A DNA stretch of 64,000 bases from Vibrio ulleungensis (GTDB taxonomy: Bacteria; Pseudomonadota; Gammaproteobacteria; Enterobacterales; Vibrionaceae), in assembly GCF_016900875.1 (NCBI RefSeq), contig NZ_JAFEUM010000003.1, positions 62,001 to 126,000 on the forward strand. The letters run 5' to 3'. Below are positions 38,654-47,316 of the stretch, piece by piece. A program made the translations under genes and the position numbers. How positions within the stretch are numbered: the stretch's first letter is position 1; each line of letters begins with the position of its first letter. The notes below the pieces were generated by a model, which worked only from the letters and a program-made list of their open reading frames with translations, was not told where the DNA came from and searched no databases.

Positions 38654-39253
38654 TTACTGTGGTTTATCAATGAAAATTGCTGCTTCAAATATGTTAGTCA
38701 GCGGCGTTAAATTTAGCATTACACCCGATATATTTGCGTCGATCCAATCTTGCTGTGAGATTTGTGGCCATTGAATGTTGTAACCAAGGATAAAGAGCAG
38801 TTCTTCAAAGAAAAACCTAAGTGTACGCCCATTTCCCTCTCTAAATGGATGAAGCAGGTTTAATTCACAAAACAAGTCAGCTAACGCAGTTATTAAATCG
38901 GCTTGGGGCTGATTAGCCAGTTGTGGAATTGAGTTAAATAGTTTATTTGCTTCAGGCTCAATTCTAGAAATATTGCAGAAGCGAGTGTTGCCCTTGGATA
39001 TGTCTACTTCACGAACTTGTCCCGCCCAATCAAATAGGTCTTGAAATAAGTGATGGTGTAAGGACTTAAAGTGATGAAAATCTAACTGATTAAGATCGGT
39101 AACATTGCTGGAATATTCTAGGTATCTTTGGGCGGTGAAAGCAGTCTCGGCTTCCGCTAGAAGATCTGAGTCATGAATATTCAGCTTGTTGATAAGAATA
39201 TCTGTATTTGGATAGCAGTACTTGTCATGCCCTGCACCGTATTTATCTCGCAT
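38654..39253 (-). CDS. fic: Fic-domain AMP-transferase (toxin of a Fic/YhfG-type pair)
   Basis: A 199-residue Fic protein. The catalytic motif is HPFREGNGRT (residues 135-144), with the catalytic His135 and all GNGR residues intact, so transfer of AMP from ATP to a target protein is expected. The target-docking flap segment DISKGNTRFCNI (near 85-96) is also present. No inhibitory helix is seen within the protein, which fits class I Fic with a separate antitoxin. Its ATG lies inside the upstream antitoxin gene (11-bp overlap). Targets in related toxins are gyrase and topoisomerase IV; that is not visible here. Confidence 0.9.
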   Translation of the reverse strand: MRDKYGAGHDKYCYPNTDILINKLNIHDSDLLAEAETAFTAQRYLEYSSNVTDLNQLDFHHFKSLHHHLFQDLFDWAGQVREVDISKGNTRFCNISRIEPEANKLFNSIPQLANQPQADLITALADLFCELNLLHPFREGNGRTLRFFFEELLFILGYNIQWPQISQQDWIDANISGVMLNLTPLTNIFEAAIFIDKPQ

Positions 39254-39395
39254 ACTTTCGTTTTAAATCTGCGATGGTTTGAGTTTTTGCTTTCGATTTG
39301 AGGCTAAGTCCCTCGTAGCTCAAACTTGTTCGAAAATTTTCAAGGCTAGGAGTGAACTTGCTTTTTCGCTGTTTTGAATTGGAAACGGGTGACAT
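39243..39395 (-). CDS. YhfG/VbhA-like Fic antitoxin
   Basis: A 50-residue basic protein immediately upstream of fic and overlapping it. It carries the class I inhibitory motif (S/T)xxxE(G/N) as SLSYEG (Ser24, Glu28, Gly29); the glutamate of this motif pairs with the second arginine of the Fic loop and blocks ATP binding. It ends LKRKYAR, like YhfG. The frame is open to 39437, but ATG at 39395 follows GAAGGA and is preferred. The assignment is by motif, position and size; the sequence is otherwise poorly conserved. Confidence 0.72.
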   Translation of the reverse strand: MSPVSNSKQRKSKFTPSLENFRTSLSYEGLSLKSKAKTQTIADLKRKYAR

Positions 39396-39445
39396 CTCAG
39401 CTTTCCTTCTCTTAATGATAGTTAAATTGTATATCACAACTGTAA

Positions 39446-41056
39446 GGCTGTCATTTACTCATAAATGTCAATGACTACGATGAACGCGGCAACCTTACGT
39501 TTGCAAGTTATCAACATCAGGGGCAGCGGGTTGAAGACCAATGGCGCTATGATGGTGCCGGTCGCTTGCAACGTATTCACAACGCGACTTTGGAAGAGAG
39601 CTATGACTACGATGGTGCAGGTAACCTGACCACCGTTACTAACCATACATTAGGGCAGTCTTTTAGTTATGCTTATGATGCTCGTAACTTAAGAACTGGC
39701 GCCCAAATGACCGGCAGCGACCGTGTTGAATACCAACGAGATGAGGCAGGTCAAATTGAATACGTGCATCGCATTCGTAATAACAAGTTGGTGGAGAGCT
39801 TTACTCTAACTTATAACGATGATGGTCAACTAGACAGCATACTCTACCCAAACCGCAGTCGCCGTAATATTGGTTATGATGAACTTGGACGCGTTGCCAG
39901 CATCACCATTGAAGCGCAAGAACTTAAAGGCAAGAAGTGGCGTAATTGGGGGCTTGTCGAGCAGTTTGACTATCGTTATGACGAGTCAGGCAACCTCACC
40001 CACCAAAATCGTTATGGCGCAAAAACCCGTGACCAATGGGCCAGTTTTGAGTACGACGCACTTAATCGATTGATTGGCGCTAACTACCCTAAAAACGACG
40101 ACATTGAGTACGAGTGGGACGCCGTCGGCAACCTAAAAGAGAAGTCTACGAAGAGTCATCGCTATGGCTACGAGTACAACCGTGCTAATCAACTCACCGC
40201 GTTTGATGGGCATCGGTTGCCTGGCTTTGGCTGTGATTATGACGGAGCTTGCAGCAGTGACAGCGATGATGCAGATAGCCAGTTATTCGACTATCAATAC
40301 GACGACAACGGGTATCTGTTAGCCATAGACAGTAACCAAGGTACACAGCGCTATGACCACGACCCACTGGGCCGCATGACGCAGGTGGCTAACCCGAACG
40401 GCACCTTCGTTAACTACGGCTACGACAGCCGTTCGCGGCGCATCACCACCGAACGTAATCGCCTAACGGACGATGGACTCGAAGCACCACAGACGCTTGT
40501 CAGCCAATACGACGGCCGCCAAGAGCAAGCGCAGTTTGAAGCAGGCAAAGCGTTTAGAAGCCTTACCTTATTGCCAGAGCAAAATGGGTATGGGCGGGTG
40601 CTCCATCAAGCGCTGTATGACACTCAATCGAGCTATCTAAAAGCCAGTGGTACCAAGGGCGCGGACATTAGCCACCTATACATGCATCATGACCGCCAAG
40701 GCTCAACGGTTCTTGCACTAGACAGTGGTAACACCCAAGCCATGCGCTTAGGCTACAGCCCATTTGGTGAGGTGTTTAGAAAACACAACGACCAAACGTT
40801 CTGGAAAGCCAACAGCACAGTGAACGCCAACCATCAGTTAGGTCAACTGGTACCATATCAATATACGGGCAAGTACACAGAAGGCAGCACCGGATTCGTG
40901 CAAATGGATGCGCGTTGGTACAATCCGCATACGCACCGATTTGTGCAGCCGGATTATTGGAACCTTAGAAACACGCATTTGCCGGTGGAGATTCAGCATG
41001 AGTTGATGCGTTTTACTGGGCTGAATACGTCTCAGTTGTTATCCGACCCAAGCTAG
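39446..41056 (+). pseudogene. Rhs module 1: 5'-truncated YD-repeat core
   Basis: The Rhs-like reading frame opens without a start codon after a stop at 39443, and homology begins abruptly near 39470 with DYDERGNLTFASYQHQG. Repeated YD units follow (YDYDGAGNLTTV, YDELGRVASI, YRYDESGNLTHQ, YEYNRANQLTAFDGH), then the Rhs-associated core (PFGEVFRKHNDQTFWKAN, YQYTGKYTEGST, DARWYNPHTHRFVQPDYW). It ends at TAG (41054-41056) where sister copies have CAG, so the tip that follows is cut off by one nonsense change. A full Rhs would be more than 1000 residues and carry an amino-terminal PAAR or export region; neither is here. Confidence 0.85.
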
Positions 41057-41059
41057 CAG

Positions 41060-41614
41060 ATGAGTTATGGGTATGTGCGTGGGAATCCGTTGAAGTTTGT
41101 TGACCCTTGGGGTTTGTGTTTGCCGGAGTTCTATTTAGTTGAACCTGTCAAATCAATAGTTTCTGCTGGTTCATCACTAGAATTTTATTTGAATGGCGCT
41201 GTAGCGCAAGAAGGATTATTCAGGGAGTTCAATAACCCTTACGATGGGTTAAGTTCACCTACATTTAAAACAGGATTCATTTTAGGAGCAAAGGTTACGG
41301 TTAAAACACCAGGTGCACATTTAGACTTGACTACTCCGAGCATCAAAATTGCAAGTGTGTTGACAAAAGATGAAACAGAGCAGGGAATCGACATAGAGTT
41401 ATCTTTCGGGTCTGTAGGTTTCTCTGTACTTAATAGTGGCATTGAAGCCAATGGAGAAAAAACAACTTATCACTACCACCCTTCAAATCCAGATGAAAAT
41501 AGGGTTGAAGTAGAGGATAGTAGTAGCGCATTCTCAATTGGGAACTTCAAATCTGAAAATAATGAATGGTCGATTGCAGTTGGTGGGTTGTTGTTTGCTG
41601 AAGTATCTGAATAG
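41060..41614 (+). CDS. Rhs tip 1 (carboxy-terminal variable domain)
   Basis: This is the direct in-frame continuation of module 1 after its single stop codon: MSYGYVRGNPLKFVDPWGL is the conserved core end, then a 165-residue variable domain. The tip is AT-richer, of mixed beta-strand appearance, and I recognise no toxin family. It is followed 9 bases later by a small membrane-protein gene, the position of an immunity gene. Whether it is expressed alone from ATG 41060 is unknown; more likely it is a stored cassette. Confidence 0.6.
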   Translation: MSYGYVRGNPLKFVDPWGLCLPEFYLVEPVKSIVSAGSSLEFYLNGAVAQEGLFREFNNPYDGLSSPTFKTGFILGAKVTVKTPGAHLDLTTPSIKIASVLTKDETEQGIDIELSFGSVGFSVLNSGIEANGEKTTYHYHPSNPDENRVEVEDSSSAFSIGNFKSENNEWSIAVGGLLFAEVSE

Positions 41615-41623
41615 GGAAGGGTT

Positions 41624-41902
41624 TTGATTAAATTTCTTAGAGTTTCCGTTTGGGGGCTAATTGTGGTTTTCTTTATCGCTAACGCAATATATTACCTGTC
41701 TCCTGGTTTGGGAGAAAATGAAGTCGTTTCTATGCTTTTGTTAGTGGCTATGGTTGTCTTTGTTGTAATGCTGATAATATTGCCGGTACTAATTGCTGTT
41801 AAAGATAAGGGCTTGAAAAGTCGGAGTTTAATTATTCTGATGAGTGTTTTTATTCCAGTTTTAGGCGGTTATATTTCATATTTCTTATTAAAAAAGCAAT
41901 AG
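41624..41902 (+). CDS. Small membrane protein, putative immunity to Rhs tip 1
   Basis: A 92-residue inner-membrane protein with three hydrophobic segments (VWGLIVVFFIANAIYYL, VSMLLLVAMVVFVVMLI and LIILMSVFIPVLGGYISYFLL). The start is TTG at 41624 with GGGAAGG upstream, and it lies 9 bases after the tip, so the two are coupled. No family is recognised. The immunity role is inferred from position only; a membrane location would suit a toxin acting at the inner membrane. Confidence 0.55.
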   Translation: MIKFLRVSVWGLIVVFFIANAIYYLSPGLGENEVVSMLLLVAMVVFVVMLIILPVLIAVKDKGLKSRSLIILMSVFIPVLGGYISYFLLKKQ

Positions 41903-41999
41903 CGAAATAAAGGGCTTGTAAACGTATACGGGGTCAAGCCTTGCCTTTTTTCATGCAACTAGGTTTTTTTTCATTTGGAACTGACTTGAACCCGTTTAT

Positions 42000-42403
42000 C
42001 ACCACGCCAATCAACTAACCGGATTCGACGGCCACCGCCTGCCAGGTTTCGGTTGTGACTACGACGGCGCTTGCAGCAGCGACAGTGACGGTACCGACAG
42101 CCATAGTTTGAGTACCGCTATGACGACAACGGCTATGTACTGTCTGCTAACAGCAGTCAGGGCACTCAACACTACAGTCATGACGCCCTTGGCCGCATGA
42201 CGCACGTGTATTGCCCTAACGGTACCTTTGTGAGCTATGGCTACGACAGCCGCTCACGCCGCATCACTACCGAACGTAATCGCCTAACGGACGATGGACT
42301 CGAAGCACCACAGACGCTTGTCAGTCAATACGACGGCCGCCAAGAGCAAGCGCAGTTTGAAGCCGGCAAAGCGTTCAGAAACCTGACCTTGCTGCCTGAA
42401 TAA
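42000..42403 (+). pseudogene. Rhs module 2: broken core
   Basis: A second copy of the Rhs core begins at about 42000 (CACGCCAATCAACTAACCGG, encoding the NQLTGFDGHRLPGFG segment). It has a frameshift near 42105 and ends in TAA (42401-42403) where module 1 has CAA (LLPEQNGYG). Nucleotide identity to module 1 is very high from 42238 on. No start or upstream region is present. Confidence 0.8.
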
Positions 42404-42418
42404 AACGGGTATGGGCAA

Positions 42419-43390
42419 GTGCTGCATCAAGCCCATTATGATACGAAGTCGAGCTATCTAAAAGCCAGTGGCACCAAGGGCGCGGACATTAGCCACCTAT
42501 ACATGCATCATGACCGCCAAGGCTCAACGGTTCTTGCACTAGACAGCGGTAACACCCAAGCCATGCGCTTAGGCTACAGCCCATTTGGCGAGATGTTTAG
42601 AAAACACAACGACCAAACGTTCTGGAAAGCCAACAGCACAGTGAACGCCAACCATCAGTTAGGTCAACTGGTCCCTTATCAATATACGGGCAAGTACACA
42701 GAAGGCAGTACCGGGTTGGTGCATATGGATGCGCGTTGGTACAATCCTCATACGCACCGATTTGTGCAGCCAGATTATTGGAACCTTAGAAACACGCATT
42801 TGCCGGTGGAGATACAGCATGAGTTGATGCGTTTTACTGGGTTGAATACCTCTCAGTTGCTATCCGACCCAAGTCAGCAGATGAGTTATGGGTATGTGAG
42901 TGGGAATCCGTTGACGTGGGTAGATCCTTGGGGATTGTGTTTGCCAGTCGAAACCGATGGTGTTGTAAGTAAGGAAGAAACCATTCGGGTACTTGAGGAA
43001 AATATCAATGCTTGGGTTAACGCAGAGCAGCTAAGAATTGATGAAGAGTTTAGTGACAATGTTTTAGGCACATTTATTGACATTGGGCGAGTTTCGTCTG
43101 AGCGAATTGGATACGCTGCCACTGTTGCAGTAGTTGTTGCACCGACAGGGTGGGCTGCGGGTGCACTTGCAGCTATATCGTCTTTAACAGGTATAAGCGT
43201 TAGTGCCGTTGATTGGACCGCTAGTTCTAACCCAAATGGTGCTGCTAATGTTGGTTTAATTAGTGCGGAATCTTTAAGATATGTAGGTAACCAATTAGCC
43301 CCTATTGCCCCTAGACCAGTACAAATTGGGTTTGATGCAGCAACTCAAGTGTCGAATTTTATATATGGAGAAGCCGCTAGGAATGACTAA
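42419..43390 (+). CDS. Rhs module 2 core tail plus hydrophobic tip 2
   Basis: A 323-residue open frame continuing module 2 after its stop. Residues 1-175 are the Rhs core up to GNPLTWVDPWGLCLP. The remaining about 150 residues are a unique tip: a charged helical part (EETIRVLEENINAWVNAEQLRID), then a long hydrophobic stretch (YAATVAVVVAPTGWAAGALA) and an amphipathic end. A hydrophobic tip followed by a membrane-protein gene suggests a membrane-acting, perhaps pore-forming, toxin; this is inference. It overlaps the next gene by 8 bases. GTG at 42419 is only the first possible start. Confidence 0.55.
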   Translation: MLHQAHYDTKSSYLKASGTKGADISHLYMHHDRQGSTVLALDSGNTQAMRLGYSPFGEMFRKHNDQTFWKANSTVNANHQLGQLVPYQYTGKYTEGSTGLVHMDARWYNPHTHRFVQPDYWNLRNTHLPVEIQHELMRFTGLNTSQLLSDPSQQMSYGYVSGNPLTWVDPWGLCLPVETDGVVSKEETIRVLEENINAWVNAEQLRIDEEFSDNVLGTFIDIGRVSSERIGYAATVAVVVAPTGWAAGALAAISSLTGISVSAVDWTASSNPNGAANVGLISAESLRYVGNQLAPIAPRPVQIGFDAATQVSNFIYGEAARND

Positions 43391-43751
43391 AAAAATTGCA
43401 AGCCCCAGATATTATAGAGTTACTTTGAATGCTCAGATTATGCTTGTTTGTCCCTGCCTAGTACTTTCAATTTATTCGTTGGTTACAGGGGAGGGTAGAG
43501 CATATGCTGGTGTAATATTTGCACTATTTCTTTCTGTCAATTTCTTTAGGGATGAAATTAAGTACTTATTTAAATTTGATCGAAGGTTTCTTTTTTACTT
43601 TGTGACTTTAAATATACTTGGTAGTTTGTCGGTTAAAATTTATTTTATCTTACCAACCTTATGCGGCATTTTGTCTGGTCTTTTCATCGGATTTTATAGT
43701 GTATATCGTTACGATAAGGCTATTGGTTCTGATACGCAATGGGAACCTTAG
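43383..43751 (+). CDS. Membrane protein, putative immunity to Rhs tip 2
   Basis: A 122-residue polytopic membrane protein with about four hydrophobic segments (LNAQIMLVCPCLVLSIYSLV, AGVIFALFLSVNFF, FLFYFVTLNILGSLSV and FILPTLCGILSGLFIGFYS). The frame is open to 43305, but ATG at 43383 overlaps the tip stop and follows AGGA closely, as expected of a coupled immunity gene. No family is recognised; the role rests on position. Confidence 0.55.
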   Translation: MTKKIASPRYYRVTLNAQIMLVCPCLVLSIYSLVTGEGRAYAGVIFALFLSVNFFRDEIKYLFKFDRRFLFYFVTLNILGSLSVKIYFILPTLCGILSGLFIGFYSVYRYDKAIGSDTQWEP

Positions 43752-44121
43752 CATCTATTAGTCACATATAGGTGGAGCATTATACTCAATCATGTAGTGC
43801 CAGAATTGAACGAGACACACCAAATTATTGGTGTGTGTCTTTTTATCCTAAAAGCCAGTGGTGACAAAGGCGCAGAGATCAGTAATCTGTATCTGTACCA
43901 AGATAGGTAAGGCTCCACTAACCTTGCTCTAGACAGTGCTAACACCCAAGCCATGTGCTTAGAATACAGCCCACTTGGTGAGGTGTTTAGAAAACACAAC
44001 GACCAAACGTTCTGGAAAGCCAACAGCACAGTGAATGCCAATCATCAGTTAGGTCAACTGGTACCGTATCAACTATTCCTTAAAAGAAAGGGGCAAATAC
44101 ACAGAAGGCAGCACGGGACTC
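43752..44121 (+). pseudogene. Rhs module 3: degraded core
   Basis: From about 43846 the Rhs core reappears (LKASGDKGAEISNLYLYQDR) with TAA at CAA (near 43908). There are several substitutions, then good identity from 43978. A short insertion near 44071-44093 shifts the frame and destroys the YQYTGKY segment. The first 95 bases hold nothing recognisable. Confidence 0.75.
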
Positions 44122-44832
44122 GTGCACATGGATGCGCGTTGGTACAATCCTCATACGCACCGATTTGTGCAGCCGGATTATTGGAACCTTAGAAACACGC
44201 ATTTGCCGGTGGAGATAAAGCATGAGTTGATGCGTTTTACTGGGTTGAATACCTCTCAGTTGTTATCCGACCCAAGTCAGCAGATGAGTTATGGGTATGT
44301 GAGTGGGAATCCGCTGAGGTTTGTGGATCCTTGGGGGTTGAGTTCGAATCATTGGGATCCTGAGGCTAGGCCTAAAGCAATTGTCGTAAACTCAGAGTTT
44401 GATAGTTATGGCAAGTCAGCACCAATTTCTACCGATGGGATTATGGCAAAGAATACTAACGAGGATTCAATAGAAGATTACAATACTTGGGATGAATCGG
44501 AACAAAAAGCAACTCTGAAAGCTGCTGCAGTAGTAACAGCCCCTATTTCTGGAACCGCGAGCATAACACTATCTTTTGCGGCTTCTGCATGGGATTATTC
44601 AGATGAAAATAACTCAGATTCTTTTGTTTCACCGACTATTTCAATTATCACTGAGGTTGCCGCGGGCAAGTTTAAGAGTGTTGATCCAATCTTAGAAAGT
44701 GTTAGTAATCTCAATAACACTTTCAGTGTGTTCTCCATATTTGAACCTGACAACAATGAATACGCCTCTCCAATTTATTCTCCTCCTTTAGTGGGGCAAA
44801 AGCCAAATTTTCAAGTATGTACAGTGAGATAA
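44122..44832 (+). CDS. Rhs module 3 core tail plus tip 3
   Basis: A 236-residue frame that resumes at MHMDARWYNPHTHRFVQPDY and passes the junction RFVDPWGLSS near residue 73. A unique tip of about 160 residues follows. Like tip 2 it has an acidic start, then a hydrophobic Ala/Ser/Thr-rich stretch (AAAVVTAPISGTASITLSFA), then a polar end. The shared pattern VV-x-AP...A...SA-x-D suggests tips 2 and 3 are distant versions of one kind. A membrane-protein gene starts 3 bases after its stop. Confidence 0.55.
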   Translation: MHMDARWYNPHTHRFVQPDYWNLRNTHLPVEIKHELMRFTGLNTSQLLSDPSQQMSYGYVSGNPLRFVDPWGLSSNHWDPEARPKAIVVNSEFDSYGKSAPISTDGIMAKNTNEDSIEDYNTWDESEQKATLKAAAVVTAPISGTASITLSFAASAWDYSDENNSDSFVSPTISIITEVAAGKFKSVDPILESVSNLNNTFSVFSIFEPDNNEYASPIYSPPLVGQKPNFQVCTVR

Positions 44833-44835
44833 GTT

Positions 44836-45168
44836 ATGAAAAGTACTATATACAAACATCCATGGTTTCTTGGGTACTGGTTCATCATTATTTTGAGTAC
44901 ATATAGCGTTAGTTTTGTCCCCTACGTAGGTTTCATAACAGTTTTCTTGATAGTTTTAAGTGTTTGGCTTGGCCGCTACCCTAAATCTAAGGAATGGAAC
45001 AAGCTCGAAAAATTTAGAAGTGCTCAATGGTTGTTACAGGGGATCAATGTCTATAGTTTCGCTGCGTTTCACTATATGGAGGGAGATGTCAATGTTGGTT
45101 TGCTCATACTTCTATACCTAGTACCTGGCCTATATCTGGAGCGAATTGTTACTAAAGGGGAAAGTTGA
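44836..45168 (+). CDS. Membrane protein, putative immunity to Rhs tip 3
   Basis: A 110-residue protein with hydrophobic segments YWFIIILSTYSVSFVPYVGF, FLIVLSVWLG and VGLLILLYLVPGLYL. Its ATG is 3 bases after the tip stop, so it is coupled to the tip. No family is recognised. Together with the partners of tips 1 and 2, it makes three consecutive small membrane proteins in the immunity position. Confidence 0.55.
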   Translation: MKSTIYKHPWFLGYWFIIILSTYSVSFVPYVGFITVFLIVLSVWLGRYPKSKEWNKLEKFRSAQWLLQGINVYSFAAFHYMEGDVNVGLLILLYLVPGLYLERIVTKGES

Positions 45169-45291
45169 ATAATAATATTAGGGATTATAAATATGTAAGC
45201 TATGTGAGTACTCGGGACGAAGCAGTAGCGATTTCGTTCGCGAGTGGAGGTTACACTCAAGTGCAGTTGGGTGAGTTTGAAGGAGCTTATT
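45165..45291 (+). pseudogene. Toxin-tail debris (ADP-ribosyltransferase-like words)
   Basis: A short frame from TTG overlapping the previous stop reads YVSYVSTRDEAVAISFASGG, then a stretch ending GAYFEI. The pattern YVST...A..FA...(V/A)Y.EI resembles the end of ADP-ribosyltransferase domains found on polymorphic toxins. It has no core upstream and runs out where the lipoprotein gene begins, so at most it is the last ~40 residues of a lost tip. Weakly supported. Confidence 0.3.
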
Positions 45292-45984
45292 TTGAGATTT
45301 GCAGTGGTCTTAATCTCTATTGTTTTTCTTTGTGGCTGTATTGTTGAGAAACAACACGTTCAGTTAATTGATATTGATGTTTACCAATCTCAGGAAAAAA
45401 ATCTTGCTTTAGTTAAGGAGTTGCTCGGTTACGACAGTAGTTACCTAATCTCAAACATTGAGGGTTTGAGTAGTAGCAATTTTGATGCAGTTGAAATTGG
45501 GTATGACTATTCTTTGAACTCGAGTAGAGTGAGTTATACGGTTACCTACTCTACTCAAAGTGACAGAGAGATTGACATCCCGACATTGAAAACCAACTTC
45601 AAGGAGTTTGTCATAAGGATGGCAAATTTTCATGTTGATAATCAAAAGGTAGTGACCACTGTTTCTAGTTTGGTCGAGCCAATAATTGTAGGGGTATTTC
45701 TCAATAGAAATTTGAGTGACGATGTGGTCAAAGTCGTAGAAATGAAAGAAGGTATATATGAAGCGTCAGATGATATTGAGTCTCAGTTGGGTAACTATCT
45801 AAGTAATGAATATCTTGGTACTCATCATTACATCAACTATCAAGGTTACAGTTGGTTGATGGTGAACAATTACGTTGCGAGGTTTGAAGGAGGGACAGTT
45901 ATTTTGAGCTTTGGCTTTTATGAAAGTGATGGCGCCTGGAAAGTTGTCATGTTTAATTACTATCAGCAAAGTATACCTGAGTAA
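45292..45984 (+). CDS. Lipoprotein of unknown function, putative immunity protein
   Basis: A 230-residue lipoprotein: hydrophobic signal FAVVLISIVFLCGC with the lipidated cysteine at about residue 18. The best start is TTG at 45292, preceded by AAGGAG at 6-base spacing; the frame stays open to 45244. The mature part is a polar, mixed alpha/beta protein with no recognised family. It follows toxin-tail debris, so it may be the immunity partner of a cassette whose toxin has decayed. A periplasm-facing lipoprotein would suit a toxin acting there; that is inference. Confidence 0.5.
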   Translation: MRFAVVLISIVFLCGCIVEKQHVQLIDIDVYQSQEKNLALVKELLGYDSSYLISNIEGLSSSNFDAVEIGYDYSLNSSRVSYTVTYSTQSDREIDIPTLKTNFKEFVIRMANFHVDNQKVVTTVSSLVEPIIVGVFLNRNLSDDVVKVVEMKEGIYEASDDIESQLGNYLSNEYLGTHHYINYQGYSWLMVNNYVARFEGGTVILSFGFYESDGAWKVVMFNYYQQSIPE

Positions 45985-46002
45985 GCAAAAGGCGACACTT
46001 GA

Positions 46003-46936
46003 CGTTGCAAGCAATACGGCGCCTGCAGCAGCGACAGCCAGTGCTTCGGGTACCCCTATGACGACAACGGCCATTTACTGTTTGTCGACAGCAGTCAGGG
46101 CGCTCAACACTATAGTCACGATGCCCTTGGTCGCATGACTAAACGGCACCTTCGTTAACTATGGCTACGACAGCCGTTCGCGGCGCATCACCACCGAACG
46201 TAATCGCCTAACGGACGATGGACTCGAAGCACCACAGACGCTTGTCAGTCAATACGACGGCCGCCAAGAGCAAGCGCAGTTTGAAGCAGGCAAAGCGTTT
46301 AGAAGCCTCACCTTGCTGCCAGAGCAAAATGGGTATGGGCAAGTGCTACATCAAGCGCTGTATGACACTCAATCGAGCTATCTAAAAGCCAGTGGCACCA
46401 AGGGCGCGGACATTAGCCACCTATACATGCATCATGACCGCCAAGGCTCAACGGTTCTTGCACTAGACAGTGGTAATACCCAAGCAATGCGCTTAGGCTA
46501 CAGCCCATTTGGTGAGGTGTTTAGAAAGCACAACGACCAAACGTTCTGGAAAGCCAACAGCACGGTGAACGCCAACCATCAGTTAGGTCAACTGGTACCG
46601 TATCAATATACGGGCAAGTACACAGAAGGCAGCACTGGACTCGTACACATGGATGCGCGTTGGTACAATCCTCATACGCACCGATTTGTGCAGCCGGATT
46701 ATTGGAACTTGCGCAATACGCATTTGCCAGTGGAGATACAGCATGAGTTGATGCGTTTTACTGGGTTGAATACCACACAATTGCTATCCGACCCAAGTCA
46801 GCGGATGAGTTATGGGTATGTGAGTGGGAATCCGTTGAAGTGGGTTGATCCTTGGGGTTGTGTTCTAGGATCCCGACAATTGATTTTTATGGCATCTGTG
46901 ATGAAGAAAGAACGATTTTTTCGTACACAGATGTGA
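46003..46936 (+). pseudogene. Rhs module 4: core with deletions and frameshift at the tip junction
   Basis: A fourth Rhs copy: a degraded start (46003-46150, with a short deletion near 46139), then a well-kept core from 46150 (YDSRSRRITTERNRLTDDG) to GNPLKWVDPWG at about 46858. One T is missing after the DPWG codons compared with modules 1 and 2, so the core frame runs into 27 meaningless residues and stops at 46936, while the tip continues in another frame. Confidence 0.8.
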
Positions 46937-47316
46937 AGCCGGTTTACTTTGGTCCACTTGAAATCGCGATTGCTTTACCAAAGTATTCAGATCCTGAAGT
47001 AAATTTAGGTGCGGGATTGCCTGGTGATTCCCCAATTGGTGGTAAAAGTATTTTTGGCGCATCGTTAGATCAAAAAGTAAAATTGGTTGTTTTTTCATAT
47101 GTAGAGAAAACTGAGTATCAGGAAGTAACTATTTCAAAAACAAGAAATGTCTACTATGAGGATATGGATATAGATGGTGATGGTGAGGTGGAGTCACTTC
47201 CAATAGGTAAAGAAACAAAGGTCAACACAATAACGTTAGAGGTGTCTAAGTATAATGAGTGGGTTGATAGAAGCACTGAAGAGATTGAAGTTAGTTATCC
47301 GCTGCCGGGTAGGTAA
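46852..47316 (+). CDS. Rhs tip 4 (out of frame with its core)
   Basis: A 154-residue open frame that carries the tip belonging to module 4: CSRIPTIDFYGICDEERTIF onward. It includes a DxDxDG-type loop (DMDIDGDGEVES) like a calcium-binding EF-hand loop and is otherwise beta-rich. No toxin family is recognised. The one-base loss at the junction means it cannot be made as part of the Rhs protein now. It overlaps the next gene. Confidence 0.5.
   Translation: MGLCSRIPTIDFYGICDEERTIFSYTDVKPVYFGPLEIAIALPKYSDPEVNLGAGLPGDSPIGGKSIFGASLDQKVKLVVFSYVEKTEYQEVTISKTRNVYYEDMDIDGDGEVESLPIGKETKVNTITLEVSKYNEWVDRSTEEIEVSYPLPGR

Noticed and set aside
38500..38705. Possible small gene at the island's left end (YDSLSSDCDGTLERF frame)
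   Set aside because: It has no start codon before most of the frame, overlaps the fic 3' end on the other strand and matches nothing I recognise; listed only as possible debris.
40419..46858. CRISPR or tandem-repeat array
   Set aside because: The long repeated units are nearly identical Rhs core coding sequences spaced by different genes, not short palindromic repeats with spacers.
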